Positions 51,642 to 59,686 of a DNA stretch of 64,000 bases are shown piece after piece (position 1 is the first letter of the stretch; each line of letters begins with the position of its first letter). Origin of the DNA: Streptomyces sp. NBC_00370 (lineage in GTDB: Bacteria > Actinomycetota > Actinomycetes > Streptomycetales > Streptomycetaceae); NCBI RefSeq assembly GCF_036084755.1, contig NZ_CP107968.1, positions 5,790,501 through 5,854,500 on the forward strand, in the 5' to 3' direction. The position numbers and the translations under genes were made by a program. Under the pieces are notes generated by a model. That model was not told the DNA's origin. It did not search any database and worked only from the letters and a program-made list of their open reading frames with translations.

Positions 51642-51684
51642 GCAACGTTGTCATCCTGGTAATTCTGGGATGCACAACGTTGTA
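51642..51684. promoter_or_regulatory. pair of AACGTT-centred palindromes upstream of GH92 gene
   Basis: GCAACGTTGTC at 51642-51652 and ACAACGTTGTA at 51674-51684 are two near-identical palindromes with centres 32 bp apart (about three helical turns), 50-90 bases before the GH92 start. An AACGTT core is typical of LacI/GalR-type operators; a sugar-responsive repressor is likely. No LacI gene is in the window. Confidence 0.55.
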
Positions 51685-51734
51685 TTCCGCTGATCAGTGA
51701 CGTCTTGACTCGCTGCTCGCCGTGGAGGCAACCG

Positions 51735-54700
51735 ATGACAGAACCCCGAACCGGACGCGAACCGGCGCCCCGGATCCGTAGTCGTACCGACAGCCGCAGA
51801 CAGGGCCGATTCCGCAGACACCTGGCCGTGGTCGCGGTGCTGGGGCTGGCGCTCGTACCGCTCCAGGCGGTCGGCCAGGCCTCGGCGGCCACCGGACCCG
51901 CGCTGGTCGGCGACCCCGCCTCGCTGGTCAATCCGCTCATCGGCACCTCCGGCGCCGTGGACACCTTCCCCGGCCCCGACATGCCGGCCGGGATGATGCA
52001 GTGGGGCCCCGACACCACACCGGACCGCCCGTCCGGCGGCGGCTACGAGTACGACGACAGCAAGATCTCCGGCTACAGCCTGACCCATGTGTCGGGCCCC
52101 GGCTGCGGGGTCGCCGGCGACCTGCCGATCCTGCCGGTCACCGGGGCGCTTTCGGGCAACCTCGGTAACACCTCCGCCCAGTTCAGCCATGACGACGAGC
52201 AGACGTCGATCGGCTACTACGGCGTCAAGGACGCGGCCGGCATCACCACCGAGCTGACCGACACCACCCGGGCGGGGCTCGGCAAGTTCACCTTCCCCGG
52301 CAGCACCGACTCCAGCCTGCTGCTGAAGCTGAGCAACGGTGCCACGGAGGTCGACGGCACCCGGGTGAGCGTCGTCAGCAAGCGCGAGGTCTCCGGGTCG
52401 ATCGACAGCGGTCACTTCTGCGGCGCGGCCAACCGGTACACACTGCACTTCGACATCAAGTTCGACCACCCCTTCACCACCAGCGGTACGTGGGTGGGCA
52501 GCACGATCAACCCGGACACCACGTCGCTCCAGCGGGGCGCGGTCAAGCAGACGCCGTCAGCGGCGCCGAAGGGCCCGAAGAAGGAGAAGCACTTCACCGT
52601 GCCCTCCGCACCGGCCCCCACCGTGCACGGCAAGAACCCCAAGGGCACCCCGGCCCCGAGCCCGTCCGCCTCGCCGAGCGCGGCTGCCGGCAGCGCCGCC
52701 AAGGCGGCCGCTCCGCCCACCACCGGCGCCAACGGGATGTATCTGACGTTCGACACCACGGCCGCCAAGACCGTGACGGCCGCCGTCGGGATCTCGTACA
52801 CCAGCGACGCCAACGCCACGTCCAACCTGACCAAAGAGGTCAAGGGCTGGAACTTCGACGCGATGCGCCAGGCCAACCACGACGCCTGGAACAAGGTGCT
52901 GGCCAAGGTCGGCATCGGCGGCGGCACCACCGACCAGCAGATCCAGTTCTACACCGCGCTCTACCACTCGCTGCTGCACCCGAACGTGTACTCCGACGAC
53001 AACGGCCAGTACATGGGCATGGACAACCAGGTGCACAAACTGGCACAAGGTCAGAAAGCCCAGTACGCCAACTACTCGGGCTGGGACACCTACCGCTCGC
53101 AGACCCAGCTGATGGCCGTGGTCGAACCGCAGCTCACCGGCGACGTGGTGACGTCGATGCTCAACGGCTACGACCAGACCGGCCTGTTGCCCAAGTGGGC
53201 GTCGAACAACGGCGAGAGCTACGTGATGGTCGGTGACCCGGCCGCCGCGATCATCGCCGACGCGTACGCCTTCGGGGTCCGCAACTTCGACACGGCGCAC
53301 GCACTCGACGCGCTCCAGCACGAGGCGACGGCGCCGAACCAGGACCGCCCCGCCGAGCCGGCGCGCGACAGCAAGGGCTACATCCCGCTGGACACCACCA
53401 ACCCGGGCTGCTGCAACTTCTACGGTCCCGTCTCGACCCAACTGGAGTACGACAGCGCCGACTACGCGCTCGCGTCGTTCGCCAAGTCGCTCGGCAAGAA
53501 CGCCGTCTACAAGAAGTTCGCCACCCGCGCCCAGGACTGGCAGAACGTCTTCAACCCGGAGTCCGGCTACATGCAGGGCAAGAACGCCGACGGCCAGTTC
53601 GCGCCCGGCTTCACCCCCGGCACCTCCAACGGATTCGTCGAGGGCAGCTCGGCCCAGTACACCCCGATGGTGCCGTTCAACATCCAGCAGCTCGCCGCCG
53701 CGGGCGGTGGCACCAAGGCGTACTCCGCGTTCCTCGACGGACTGCTCGACAACATCACCGAGCCCACCAGCGTCAACGCCAACCTCAGCAACGAGCCCAG
53801 CCTGGAGATCCCCTGGGAGTACGACTACCTGGCGCAGCCCTGGAAGACCCAGGCGGCCGTCCGGCAGGCCCAGCAGAAGCTCTACTTCAACGCCCCCGTC
53901 GGCTCGTTCGGCAACGACGACCTGGGCGCGATGAGTTCCTGGTACGTCTGGTCCGAGCTGGGGATGTACCCGCAGACTCCCGGCACCGACACCCTGGCGC
54001 TCGGCAGCCCGGCCTTCCCGGTCGCGCAACTGACCGTCGGCGGGCACAAGTTGAAGATCAACGCCCCGCAGGCTGCGCCGGACGCGCCGTACGTGCAGGC
54101 GCTGAGCGTCAACCAGAAGGTGCTGAACAAGTCCTGGCTGACCTACGGGCAGATCGCGGACGCGAACAGCCTCAACTGGACCCTCGGCACGTCGCCCAAC
54201 ACCTCCTGGGCGTCCGACCCCGGTTCGGTCCCGCCGTCCGACACCACCGGCAGCCAGGGAATCCTCGCGGCGACCGGGCCCACGGACGGCCTGGTGGTAG
54301 CGCCGGGCACGACCGCCCCCGGCACGCTCGACCTGACCAACATCAGCACCAAGCCGGTGACGGTCGACTGGAAGGCCACCGTGCCGTCAGGAGTCAGCCT
54401 GGACACCACGTCGGGCTCGCTGACGGTCCCCGCTTCCGGCAGCGTGAAGCAGAAGCTCTCCGTCACGGCGGGCAGCGCCGAAGGCACCTACGCGGTCTCC
54501 TTCGCCCTGTCCGAGAACGGCACACCCGCCGGCAGCACCGCACTGCGGGTCGCCGTGGCGAAGCCGGGGGAGCTGTGGCCCTACGAGACGAACGAGGGCG
54601 TCTACCCGGACGGCGCGAGCTTCACCGGCGGGTTCGACGACGGCGGCTGGGCCTACTCCCAGAACGCCCTGTCCGCCGCCGGGGTCACCAACGGCTCGAA

Positions 54701-55154
54701 GATCACCGCCGACGGACTGACGTACACCTGGCCCGACGTGGCCGCGGGGAAGCCCGACAACCTGGAGATGACCGGCCAGACCATCCCGGTCCCGGCCGGC
54801 ACCACCGGTGCCTCGCTCGGCGTACTCGGCGCGGCCACCAACGCGCCGACCGACGGCAGCGGCGTCTCGGGCAAGCTGACCGTCACCTACACCGACGGCA
54901 GCACGGCGCAGGGCACGGTCGCCTTCTCGGACTGGACGCTCAACGCCAACTCCGCCCAGCCGCTGCCCGGTGACACGGCGGCCATCACCACCGCGTACCG
55001 GGCCACCGGCAGCGGTGGCAAGGACACGGTGAAGGCGTACGTCTTCGCCACGAAGGTGCCCGTCGACCCGGCGAAGACAGTGGCGTCGATCACGCTGCCG
55101 CAGACCGGCTCCGACGGCACACTCCACCTGTTCGCACTCGCCTTCGGCGACTGA
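51735..55154 (+). CDS. secreted GH92 alpha-mannosidase
   Basis: A 1139-residue extracellular exo-alpha-mannosidase (GH92, usually alpha-1,2-, acting on N-glycans or yeast mannan). A long basic N-terminus and signal peptide (about 1-51) precede the N-terminal beta-sandwich (VNPLIGTSGAVDTFPGPDMPAGM) and the catalytic alpha/alpha barrel (GWDTYRSQTQLMAVVEP, NEPSLEIPWEYDYLAQPWKTQ, DDLGAMSSWYVWSELGMYP), where the catalytic acids lie. The C-terminus (about 830-1139) carries a NEW3-type segment and a jelly-roll binding domain. A Pro/Ala/Lys/Ser-rich insertion (about 270-330) interrupts the N-terminal domain. ATG at 51735 follows GGAGG; GTG-type starts upstream (51705) lack one. Confidence 0.93.
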   Translation: MTEPRTGREPAPRIRSRTDSRRQGRFRRHLAVVAVLGLALVPLQAVGQASAATGPALVGDPASLVNPLIGTSGAVDTFPGPDMPAGMMQWGPDTTPDRPSGGGYEYDDSKISGYSLTHVSGPGCGVAGDLPILPVTGALSGNLGNTSAQFSHDDEQTSIGYYGVKDAAGITTELTDTTRAGLGKFTFPGSTDSSLLLKLSNGATEVDGTRVSVVSKREVSGSIDSGHFCGAANRYTLHFDIKFDHPFTTSGTWVGSTINPDTTSLQRGAVKQTPSAAPKGPKKEKHFTVPSAPAPTVHGKNPKGTPAPSPSASPSAAAGSAAKAAAPPTTGANGMYLTFDTTAAKTVTAAVGISYTSDANATSNLTKEVKGWNFDAMRQANHDAWNKVLAKVGIGGGTTDQQIQFYTALYHSLLHPNVYSDDNGQYMGMDNQVHKLAQGQKAQYANYSGWDTYRSQTQLMAVVEPQLTGDVVTSMLNGYDQTGLLPKWASNNGESYVMVGDPAAAIIADAYAFGVRNFDTAHALDALQHEATAPNQDRPAEPARDSKGYIPLDTTNPGCCNFYGPVSTQLEYDSADYALASFAKSLGKNAVYKKFATRAQDWQNVFNPESGYMQGKNADGQFAPGFTPGTSNGFVEGSSAQYTPMVPFNIQQLAAAGGGTKAYSAFLDGLLDNITEPTSVNANLSNEPSLEIPWEYDYLAQPWKTQAAVRQAQQKLYFNAPVGSFGNDDLGAMSSWYVWSELGMYPQTPGTDTLALGSPAFPVAQLTVGGHKLKINAPQAAPDAPYVQALSVNQKVLNKSWLTYGQIADANSLNWTLGTSPNTSWASDPGSVPPSDTTGSQGILAATGPTDGLVVAPGTTAPGTLDLTNISTKPVTVDWKATVPSGVSLDTTSGSLTVPASGSVKQKLSVTAGSAEGTYAVSFALSENGTPAGSTALRVAVAKPGELWPYETNEGVYPDGASFTGGFDDGGWAYSQNALSAAGVTNGSKITADGLTYTWPDVAAGKPDNLEMTGQTIPVPAGTTGASLGVLGAATNAPTDGSGVSGKLTVTYTDGSTAQGTVAFSDWTLNANSAQPLPGDTAAITTAYRATGSGGKDTVKAYVFATKVPVDPAKTVASITLPQTGSDGTLHLFALAFGD

Positions 55155-55178
55155 CCCCCGCCCGACCGGGCGAAACAC

Positions 55179-55221
55179 CCGCGGCCGGACCACCGGAGAA
55201 CGACCGGTGGCCCGGCCGCGG
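55179..55221 (+). terminator. strong hairpin after GH92 gene
   Basis: CCGCGGCCGG and CCACCGG pair with CCGGTGG and CGGCCGCGG across the loop AGAACGA, about 24 bases after the stop. Nearly continuous stem. Confidence 0.75.
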
Positions 55222-55359
55222 TGCGCCGTCCGGCCCCTCCGGGCGCGCCCGCGCAGCGCTCCTGGGTGATGATTCGAAGATCGCGGGGTAAGCGAGCGCG
55301 GGGGCTTGAGAGACCCGGCACCCAAGACGCCCGGGGACACGTGAGGGAAGAGGCAGTCC

Positions 55360-57555
55360 GTGGCTCGACGGTTGTACGCACTGGGTCGGTGGGCGGCCCG
55401 CCACCGCGGCCGCGTCGTGAGCGCCTGGCTGTTGCTCCTCGTGGTCGTCGCCGGTCTGGGGACCACCCTGAACGGCAAGCTGACCACCGAGTTCTCCGTA
55501 CCGGGCATCGAGTCCCAGCAGGCGCAGGATCTGCTGAAGGAGAAGTTCCCCGCAGCGGCGGGCGGCACGGCCCGGGTGGTGTTCGTGGCCCGCGGGGACA
55601 CCAAGCTCAACGCGCCCGCCGAGAAGCAGGCCGTGGCGGCGAGCCTCAAGAAGGCCGCCACCGTGCCCGGCGTGGTGACGGTCTCCGACCCGGCCAGGAC
55701 CGGCACGTACTCCAAGGACAAGACCATCGGCTACGCCGATGTGCTGTTCCGTCAGGCTGCCTCCGACGTGCCCGACTCGGCGAAGGACGCACTCTCCCGG
55801 GCGATGGCACCGGCCCGTGACGCCGGGCTGCAGGTCGAGTTCGGCGGCTCGGCCGAGACGGCGAAGACCGAGGTCGGCGGGCCCGCCGAGATCATCGGTG
55901 TGGTCATCGCCTTCTTCGTCCTCGCCATCGCGCTCAGCTCCCTGCTGGCGGCGGGGCTGCCCCTGATCACCGCGCTCATCGGGGTCGGCATCGGCGTGAC
56001 GGCCGTGATGTTCGTCTCCCGCTTCGTCCAGATGACCAACACCGCGACCGTGCTCGCCCTGATGGTCGGCCTCGCCGTGGGCATCGACTACGCCCTGTTC
56101 ATCGTCTCCCGCCACCGCGAACAGCTCGTGGACCCCGAAACGGAGGTGCACGACTCGATCGGCCGGGCCGTCGCCACCGCCGGCAGCGCCGTGACCTTCG
56201 CCGGCGTCACCGTCGTCGTCGCGCTCGCCGCGCTGTCCGCGACCGGGATCCCGTTCCTCACGATCATGGGTCTGGCCGCGGCCGGCACCGTCCTGGTCGC
56301 GGTGTTCGTCGCCCTCACCCTCGTCCCCGCCGTCCTCGCCTTCGGCGGGGAGCGGCTGCGGCCCAAGCCCGGCGGCGGCCGGTTCCGGCGCAGGCGCGAC
56401 ACCCCGAAACTGCCCGGCGCCTGGGGTCTCGCCTGGGCCCGCACGGTGATGCGCGCCCCGGTCCTCGTGCTGGTCGTCGGGGTCGTCGGACTGCTCGTCA
56501 TCGCTGTGCCCGCGCTCAACCTCCGGCTCGGCCTGCCCAGCAACGAGACCCAGCCGACCGACACCACCCAGCACCGCAGCTACGAACTGCTCTCCAAGGG
56601 CTTCGGCCCCGGCTTCAACGCCACGCTCATCGTGGTGGTGGACGGCACCGGCATCGCGCCCGGCGACCGGGCCCCCGTGGTCAGGCAGGTCCGCGCCAAG
56701 ATCGCCGCCGACCCCGAGGTGGTCGCCGTCGCCCCGCCCAACGCGTCCAAGGACGGCGACGTCACGGTCCTCGGCGTCGTACCCAAGGCGGGCCCCGACG
56801 CACCCGCCACGACCGACCTGGTCAACCGGCTGCGCGACGACGTCGGACCGCCGGTGTCCCGGGCCCACGGCCAGGTGTACGTGGCAGGCGCGACCGCCGC
56901 GGCCATCGACGTATCGGCCAAGCTCTCCTCCGCGCTGCCGCTGTTCATCGGCATCATCGTGATCCTGGCGCTGATCCTGCTGACCATCGCCTTCCGGTCG
57001 CTGCTCGTACCGATCAAGGCGGTCCTCGGCTTCCTGCTGTCGATCGCGGCGGGGCTCGGCGCCGTCGTCTGGGTGTTCCAGTACGGCCACCTGGACAGCA
57101 CGTTCCAGATCGCGGCGGCAGCCCCGGTCACCAGCTTCCTGCCGGTACTGCTGATCGGCGTGCTCTTCGGACTCGCCATGGACTACGAGGTGTTCCTGGT
57201 CAGCCGGATGCGCGAGCACTTCCAGCACCACGGGGACGCCAAGGAGGCCATCGCCCAGGGCCTGGCCCGCAGCGGGCGAGTGGTGAGCGCCGCGGCGCTG
57301 ATCATGGCGGCCGTCTTCGGCGGCTTCATCTTCAACGGCGACCCCATCATCAAGTCCATCGGCTTCGCACTGACCTTCGGTGTGCTGATCGACGCCTTCG
57401 TCGTCCGGATGACGCTCGTCCCCGCCGTGATGGCCCTGCTCGGACGGCGCGCCTGGGGCCTGCCGCACGCCCTCGACCGCATCGTGCCGAACGTCGACAT
57501 GGAAGGCGCGTCCCTGCCGCCGCACCCCTCCGAGGACGCGCGCGGAAGTCGGTAA
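55360..57555 (+). CDS. MMPL-family RND transporter
   Basis: A 731-residue inner-membrane exporter. Two MMPL/RND halves each have one membrane segment followed by an extracellular loop and five more (segments near 22-40, 175-345, 375-395 and 525-700, about 12 in all). The conserved DxxxYY/F-type relays in the membrane are seen as VGIDYALF and AMDYEVFLVSR. Actinobacterial MMPL proteins export lipids, pigments or siderophores; the cargo here is not evident. GTG at 55360 begins the family motif RRLYALGRWAARH. Confidence 0.92.
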   Translation: MARRLYALGRWAARHRGRVVSAWLLLLVVVAGLGTTLNGKLTTEFSVPGIESQQAQDLLKEKFPAAAGGTARVVFVARGDTKLNAPAEKQAVAASLKKAATVPGVVTVSDPARTGTYSKDKTIGYADVLFRQAASDVPDSAKDALSRAMAPARDAGLQVEFGGSAETAKTEVGGPAEIIGVVIAFFVLAIALSSLLAAGLPLITALIGVGIGVTAVMFVSRFVQMTNTATVLALMVGLAVGIDYALFIVSRHREQLVDPETEVHDSIGRAVATAGSAVTFAGVTVVVALAALSATGIPFLTIMGLAAAGTVLVAVFVALTLVPAVLAFGGERLRPKPGGGRFRRRRDTPKLPGAWGLAWARTVMRAPVLVLVVGVVGLLVIAVPALNLRLGLPSNETQPTDTTQHRSYELLSKGFGPGFNATLIVVVDGTGIAPGDRAPVVRQVRAKIAADPEVVAVAPPNASKDGDVTVLGVVPKAGPDAPATTDLVNRLRDDVGPPVSRAHGQVYVAGATAAAIDVSAKLSSALPLFIGIIVILALILLTIAFRSLLVPIKAVLGFLLSIAAGLGAVVWVFQYGHLDSTFQIAAAAPVTSFLPVLLIGVLFGLAMDYEVFLVSRMREHFQHHGDAKEAIAQGLARSGRVVSAAALIMAAVFGGFIFNGDPIIKSIGFALTFGVLIDAFVVRMTLVPAVMALLGRRAWGLPHALDRIVPNVDMEGASLPPHPSEDARGSR

Positions 57556-57592
57556 AACCCGGACGCGGCGCCGCCGTCCGACCTACTCTCGA

Positions 57593-58015
57593 ATGGTGGC
57601 GGGCGAGTCCGGCCGGGTGCTCGTTGTCGATGACAACAGAGTCATCAGGCAGCTGATCAGGGTCAATCTCGAACTGGAGGGCTTCGAGGTCGTGACCGCG
57701 GCCGACGGTGCCGAATGCCTGGACGTGGTGAACCACGTGCAGCCCGACGTGATCACCCTCGACGTGGTGATGCCGCGCCTGGACGGCATAAGCACCGCGG
57801 CCCGCCTACGCGCCGACCCGCGCACCAGCCACGTACCGATCGCCGTCATCAGCGCCTGCACGCAGTACGAGGTCGACGCGGGCGTAGCGGCGGGCGTGGA
57901 CGCCTTCCTGGGCAAACCCTTCGAACCGGCCGACCTGATCAGAATCGTCCGCCGCCTGGCGCGGGGCGACGACCCGTGGTCGGCGGTGGACAAACACGGC
58001 GCGGGCCGCGTCTAG
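57593..58015 (+). CDS. single-domain response regulator (receiver only)
   Basis: A 140-residue receiver with VVDDN, phospho-acceptor Asp57 in TLDVVMPRLDG, Thr/Ser-type switch (VISA) and Lys109 in GKPFEP. There is no output domain. Such proteins act as phospho-relay elements or by contacting partners. It sits upstream of nrtL-lysA-hom-thrCB, with 666 bases between; no kinase is nearby. Confidence 0.9.
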   Translation: MVAGESGRVLVVDDNRVIRQLIRVNLELEGFEVVTAADGAECLDVVNHVQPDVITLDVVMPRLDGISTAARLRADPRTSHVPIAVISACTQYEVDAGVAAGVDAFLGKPFEPADLIRIVRRLARGDDPWSAVDKHGAGRV

Positions 58016-58069
58016 GTTGGCGGGGTCTTGGTTGCCGTCTCGTCGTCCGTGCCGGTGTCCGGGTCCTGC

Positions 58070-58134
58070 GGAGGGGGGTGTCCGGACTGCTTGTCGCATG
58101 AGCTCCTTCGCTTTACGTCCGGACACCCCCCTCC
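58070..58134. repeat. perfect 18-bp inverted repeat, 29-base loop
   Basis: GGAGGGGGGTGTCCGGAC at 58070-58087 and its exact complement at 58117-58134, 55 bases after the receiver-gene stop. It may be a large terminator hairpin or a footprint of a mobile element. Confidence 0.75.
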
Positions 58135-58390
58135 TCCGGCCCCGGCCCCCTCCCGTCCGGCGGTCGGACACACCGCCCGCGTCGCCGCGGGTGAGCGGTG
58201 CCCTGCGGGCCGGGGCACGTCCCTGGCGTGAACGCCCGGGCACGTTCCCTCGCGGGTCGTGGCGCAGCCGATCCGTGGCGCGGGGGTGAAGGGGGTCGTG
58301 CAGGGGTGGTGTCCGGAGCGTAGAGCGTGATTTGTGGCGCATCTCGGCGGTGGCTCCGCGTCTCGGGAGTACGCGCCGTAAATCATGCAG

Positions 58391-58613
58391 CGCAGGACGC
58401 CTCCCCGGAACGGCCCCCGGCGACCACCGCAACCACGACCGCCAACCGAACCGCGCCGGACGGCGACACCGCGCAGGACACGACCCCGGAACGGCCCCCG
58501 GCAACAACCGCAACGCAAACCCGCAACCACGAACCGCGCCGGACGGCGAAACCGCCCCCGGCGACCACCGCAACCACGACCGCCAACCGAACCGCGCCGG
58601 ACGGCGACACCGC
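58391..58613. repeat. three-copy direct-repeat array with exact 59-bp unit
   Basis: The unit starting CCCCCGGCGACCACCGC is identical over 59 bases at 58414-58472 and 58555-58613. A degenerate copy lies between (58495-58554), and the lead-in CGCAGGAC...CCCCGGAACGG also occurs twice, 81 bases apart (58391 and 58472). It has the look of a minisatellite. Confidence 0.8.
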
Positions 58614-58681
58614 AACCCCCGTGGTGCCCGCATGGCGAAACGCACCGCGAGACCCGCCGGGGTCTCCCATACGCTTGTGCC

Positions 58682-59674
58682 GTGACCCCCGCCCAGCTCG
58701 CCCGCACCGTGCGGCACGCCGTATGCCGTGCCGTGGCGGACGGCGCGCTACGGGTCGCCGTGCCCGAACGGGTACAGGTCGAGCGGCCACGGGCCGGCGG
58801 CAGCGGCGACTGGGCGACCAACGCCGCGCTGACCCTCGCCGGGCCGGCCGGACGCGCGCCGCGCGAGGTCGCCGAGATCCTGCGCAGCCGGATGGAGACC
58901 CGTGGCATCACCCGCGTCGAGATCACCGGACCCGGCTTCCTGAACTTCACGTTGACCGGCGACAGCGGCGCCGACCTCGTCCGTACGGTCCTCGCCGCAG
59001 GGACCCTTTACGGCCACGGCGACACCCTCGCCGATACAACGGCGACGAAGACCTTCGCGCCCGGCGACGGCGTCCGCGCCACGATCTGGACCGGCGCCGT
59101 CGTCGCCCTGCTCCGCGCCCAGGGCGCCAGCGCCGACGTGCGGCCTGGCGGCGAAGCGCTGACCGTCGTGCCCGTACCCGCAGGTGACGACGTCGTCGCC
59201 CGGCTCGGCCCCGACGCGGCCCGCTGGGGGCTGCTGCGGGCCGCCGCGCACGACCGCCCGCTCACGGGGCAAGGGCTGCTCGTACAGCGCGAGACCAACC
59301 CGCTCTTCCTGGTGCGGTACGCCCACGCCCGCACCCGCGCGCTCAGCCGCGCCGCCGCAGAGCTGGGCGTCCCGGAAGGCGACGCGCACGGCCGGACGCC
59401 GGAAACGGGCGCCGAACTGCTCGCCGCCATCGGCGACCACCCCGCCGTCCTGGAGAGCGCCGCACGCCTGCGCGCTCCCGACCGCCTCGCCCGCCATCTC
59501 GAACTGACCGCCGACGCCGTCCTGCGGTTCCAGGAAACCGGCCGCCCGCTGCCCGTCGGCGACGAGAAACCCTCGGCCGCCCACCGCTCCCGCGTCGCGC
59601 TCGCCGAAGCCGCCGGGGCCGTGCTGGCAGGCGGCCTGTCCCTGCTCGGCATCACCGCACCCGAACACCTCTGA
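58682..59674 (+). CDS. nrtL: ArgS-related anticodon-binding protein NrtL
   Basis: A 330-residue relative of arginyl-tRNA synthetase that lacks the catalytic domain. The N-terminal part (about 1-105) matches the ArgS additional domain that binds the tRNA elbow (DWATNAALTLAGPAGRAPREVAEILRSRM, ITRVEITGPGFLNFTL); the C-terminal part (about 200-330) is the DALR anticodon-binding helix bundle (NPLFLVRYAHARTRALSRAA, RLARHLELTADAVLRFQETG). HIGH and KMSK motifs are absent. GTG at 58682 begins the domain. It lies 12 bases upstream of lysA, so it belongs to the lysine/threonine operon and may sense uncharged tRNA. Confidence 0.87.
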   Translation: MTPAQLARTVRHAVCRAVADGALRVAVPERVQVERPRAGGSGDWATNAALTLAGPAGRAPREVAEILRSRMETRGITRVEITGPGFLNFTLTGDSGADLVRTVLAAGTLYGHGDTLADTTATKTFAPGDGVRATIWTGAVVALLRAQGASADVRPGGEALTVVPVPAGDDVVARLGPDAARWGLLRAAAHDRPLTGQGLLVQRETNPLFLVRYAHARTRALSRAAAELGVPEGDAHGRTPETGAELLAAIGDHPAVLESAARLRAPDRLARHLELTADAVLRFQETGRPLPVGDEKPSAAHRSRVALAEAAGAVLAGGLSLLGITAPEHL

Positions 59675-59686
59675 AAGAGCGAAGAG

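Larger units (their letters stand above)
58016..58681. other. repeat-rich intergenic region upstream of nrtL
   Basis: 666 bases without a convincing gene. It contains an 18-bp inverted repeat (58070-58134) and a tandem-like array with an exact 59-bp duplication (58391-58613). Open frames across it encode only Arg/Pro/Thr-rich low-complexity sequence. Confidence 0.6.

Noticed and set aside
55090-57525. 811-codon minus-strand frame across the MMPL gene
   Set aside because: Asp/His/Gly-rich antisense translation of membrane helices; typical high-GC artefact.
58327-58681. Possible Thr/Pro-rich coding region across the direct repeats
   Set aside because: The reading depends on the DNA repeats, lacks a ribosome site and ends in the N-terminus of nrtL in another frame.
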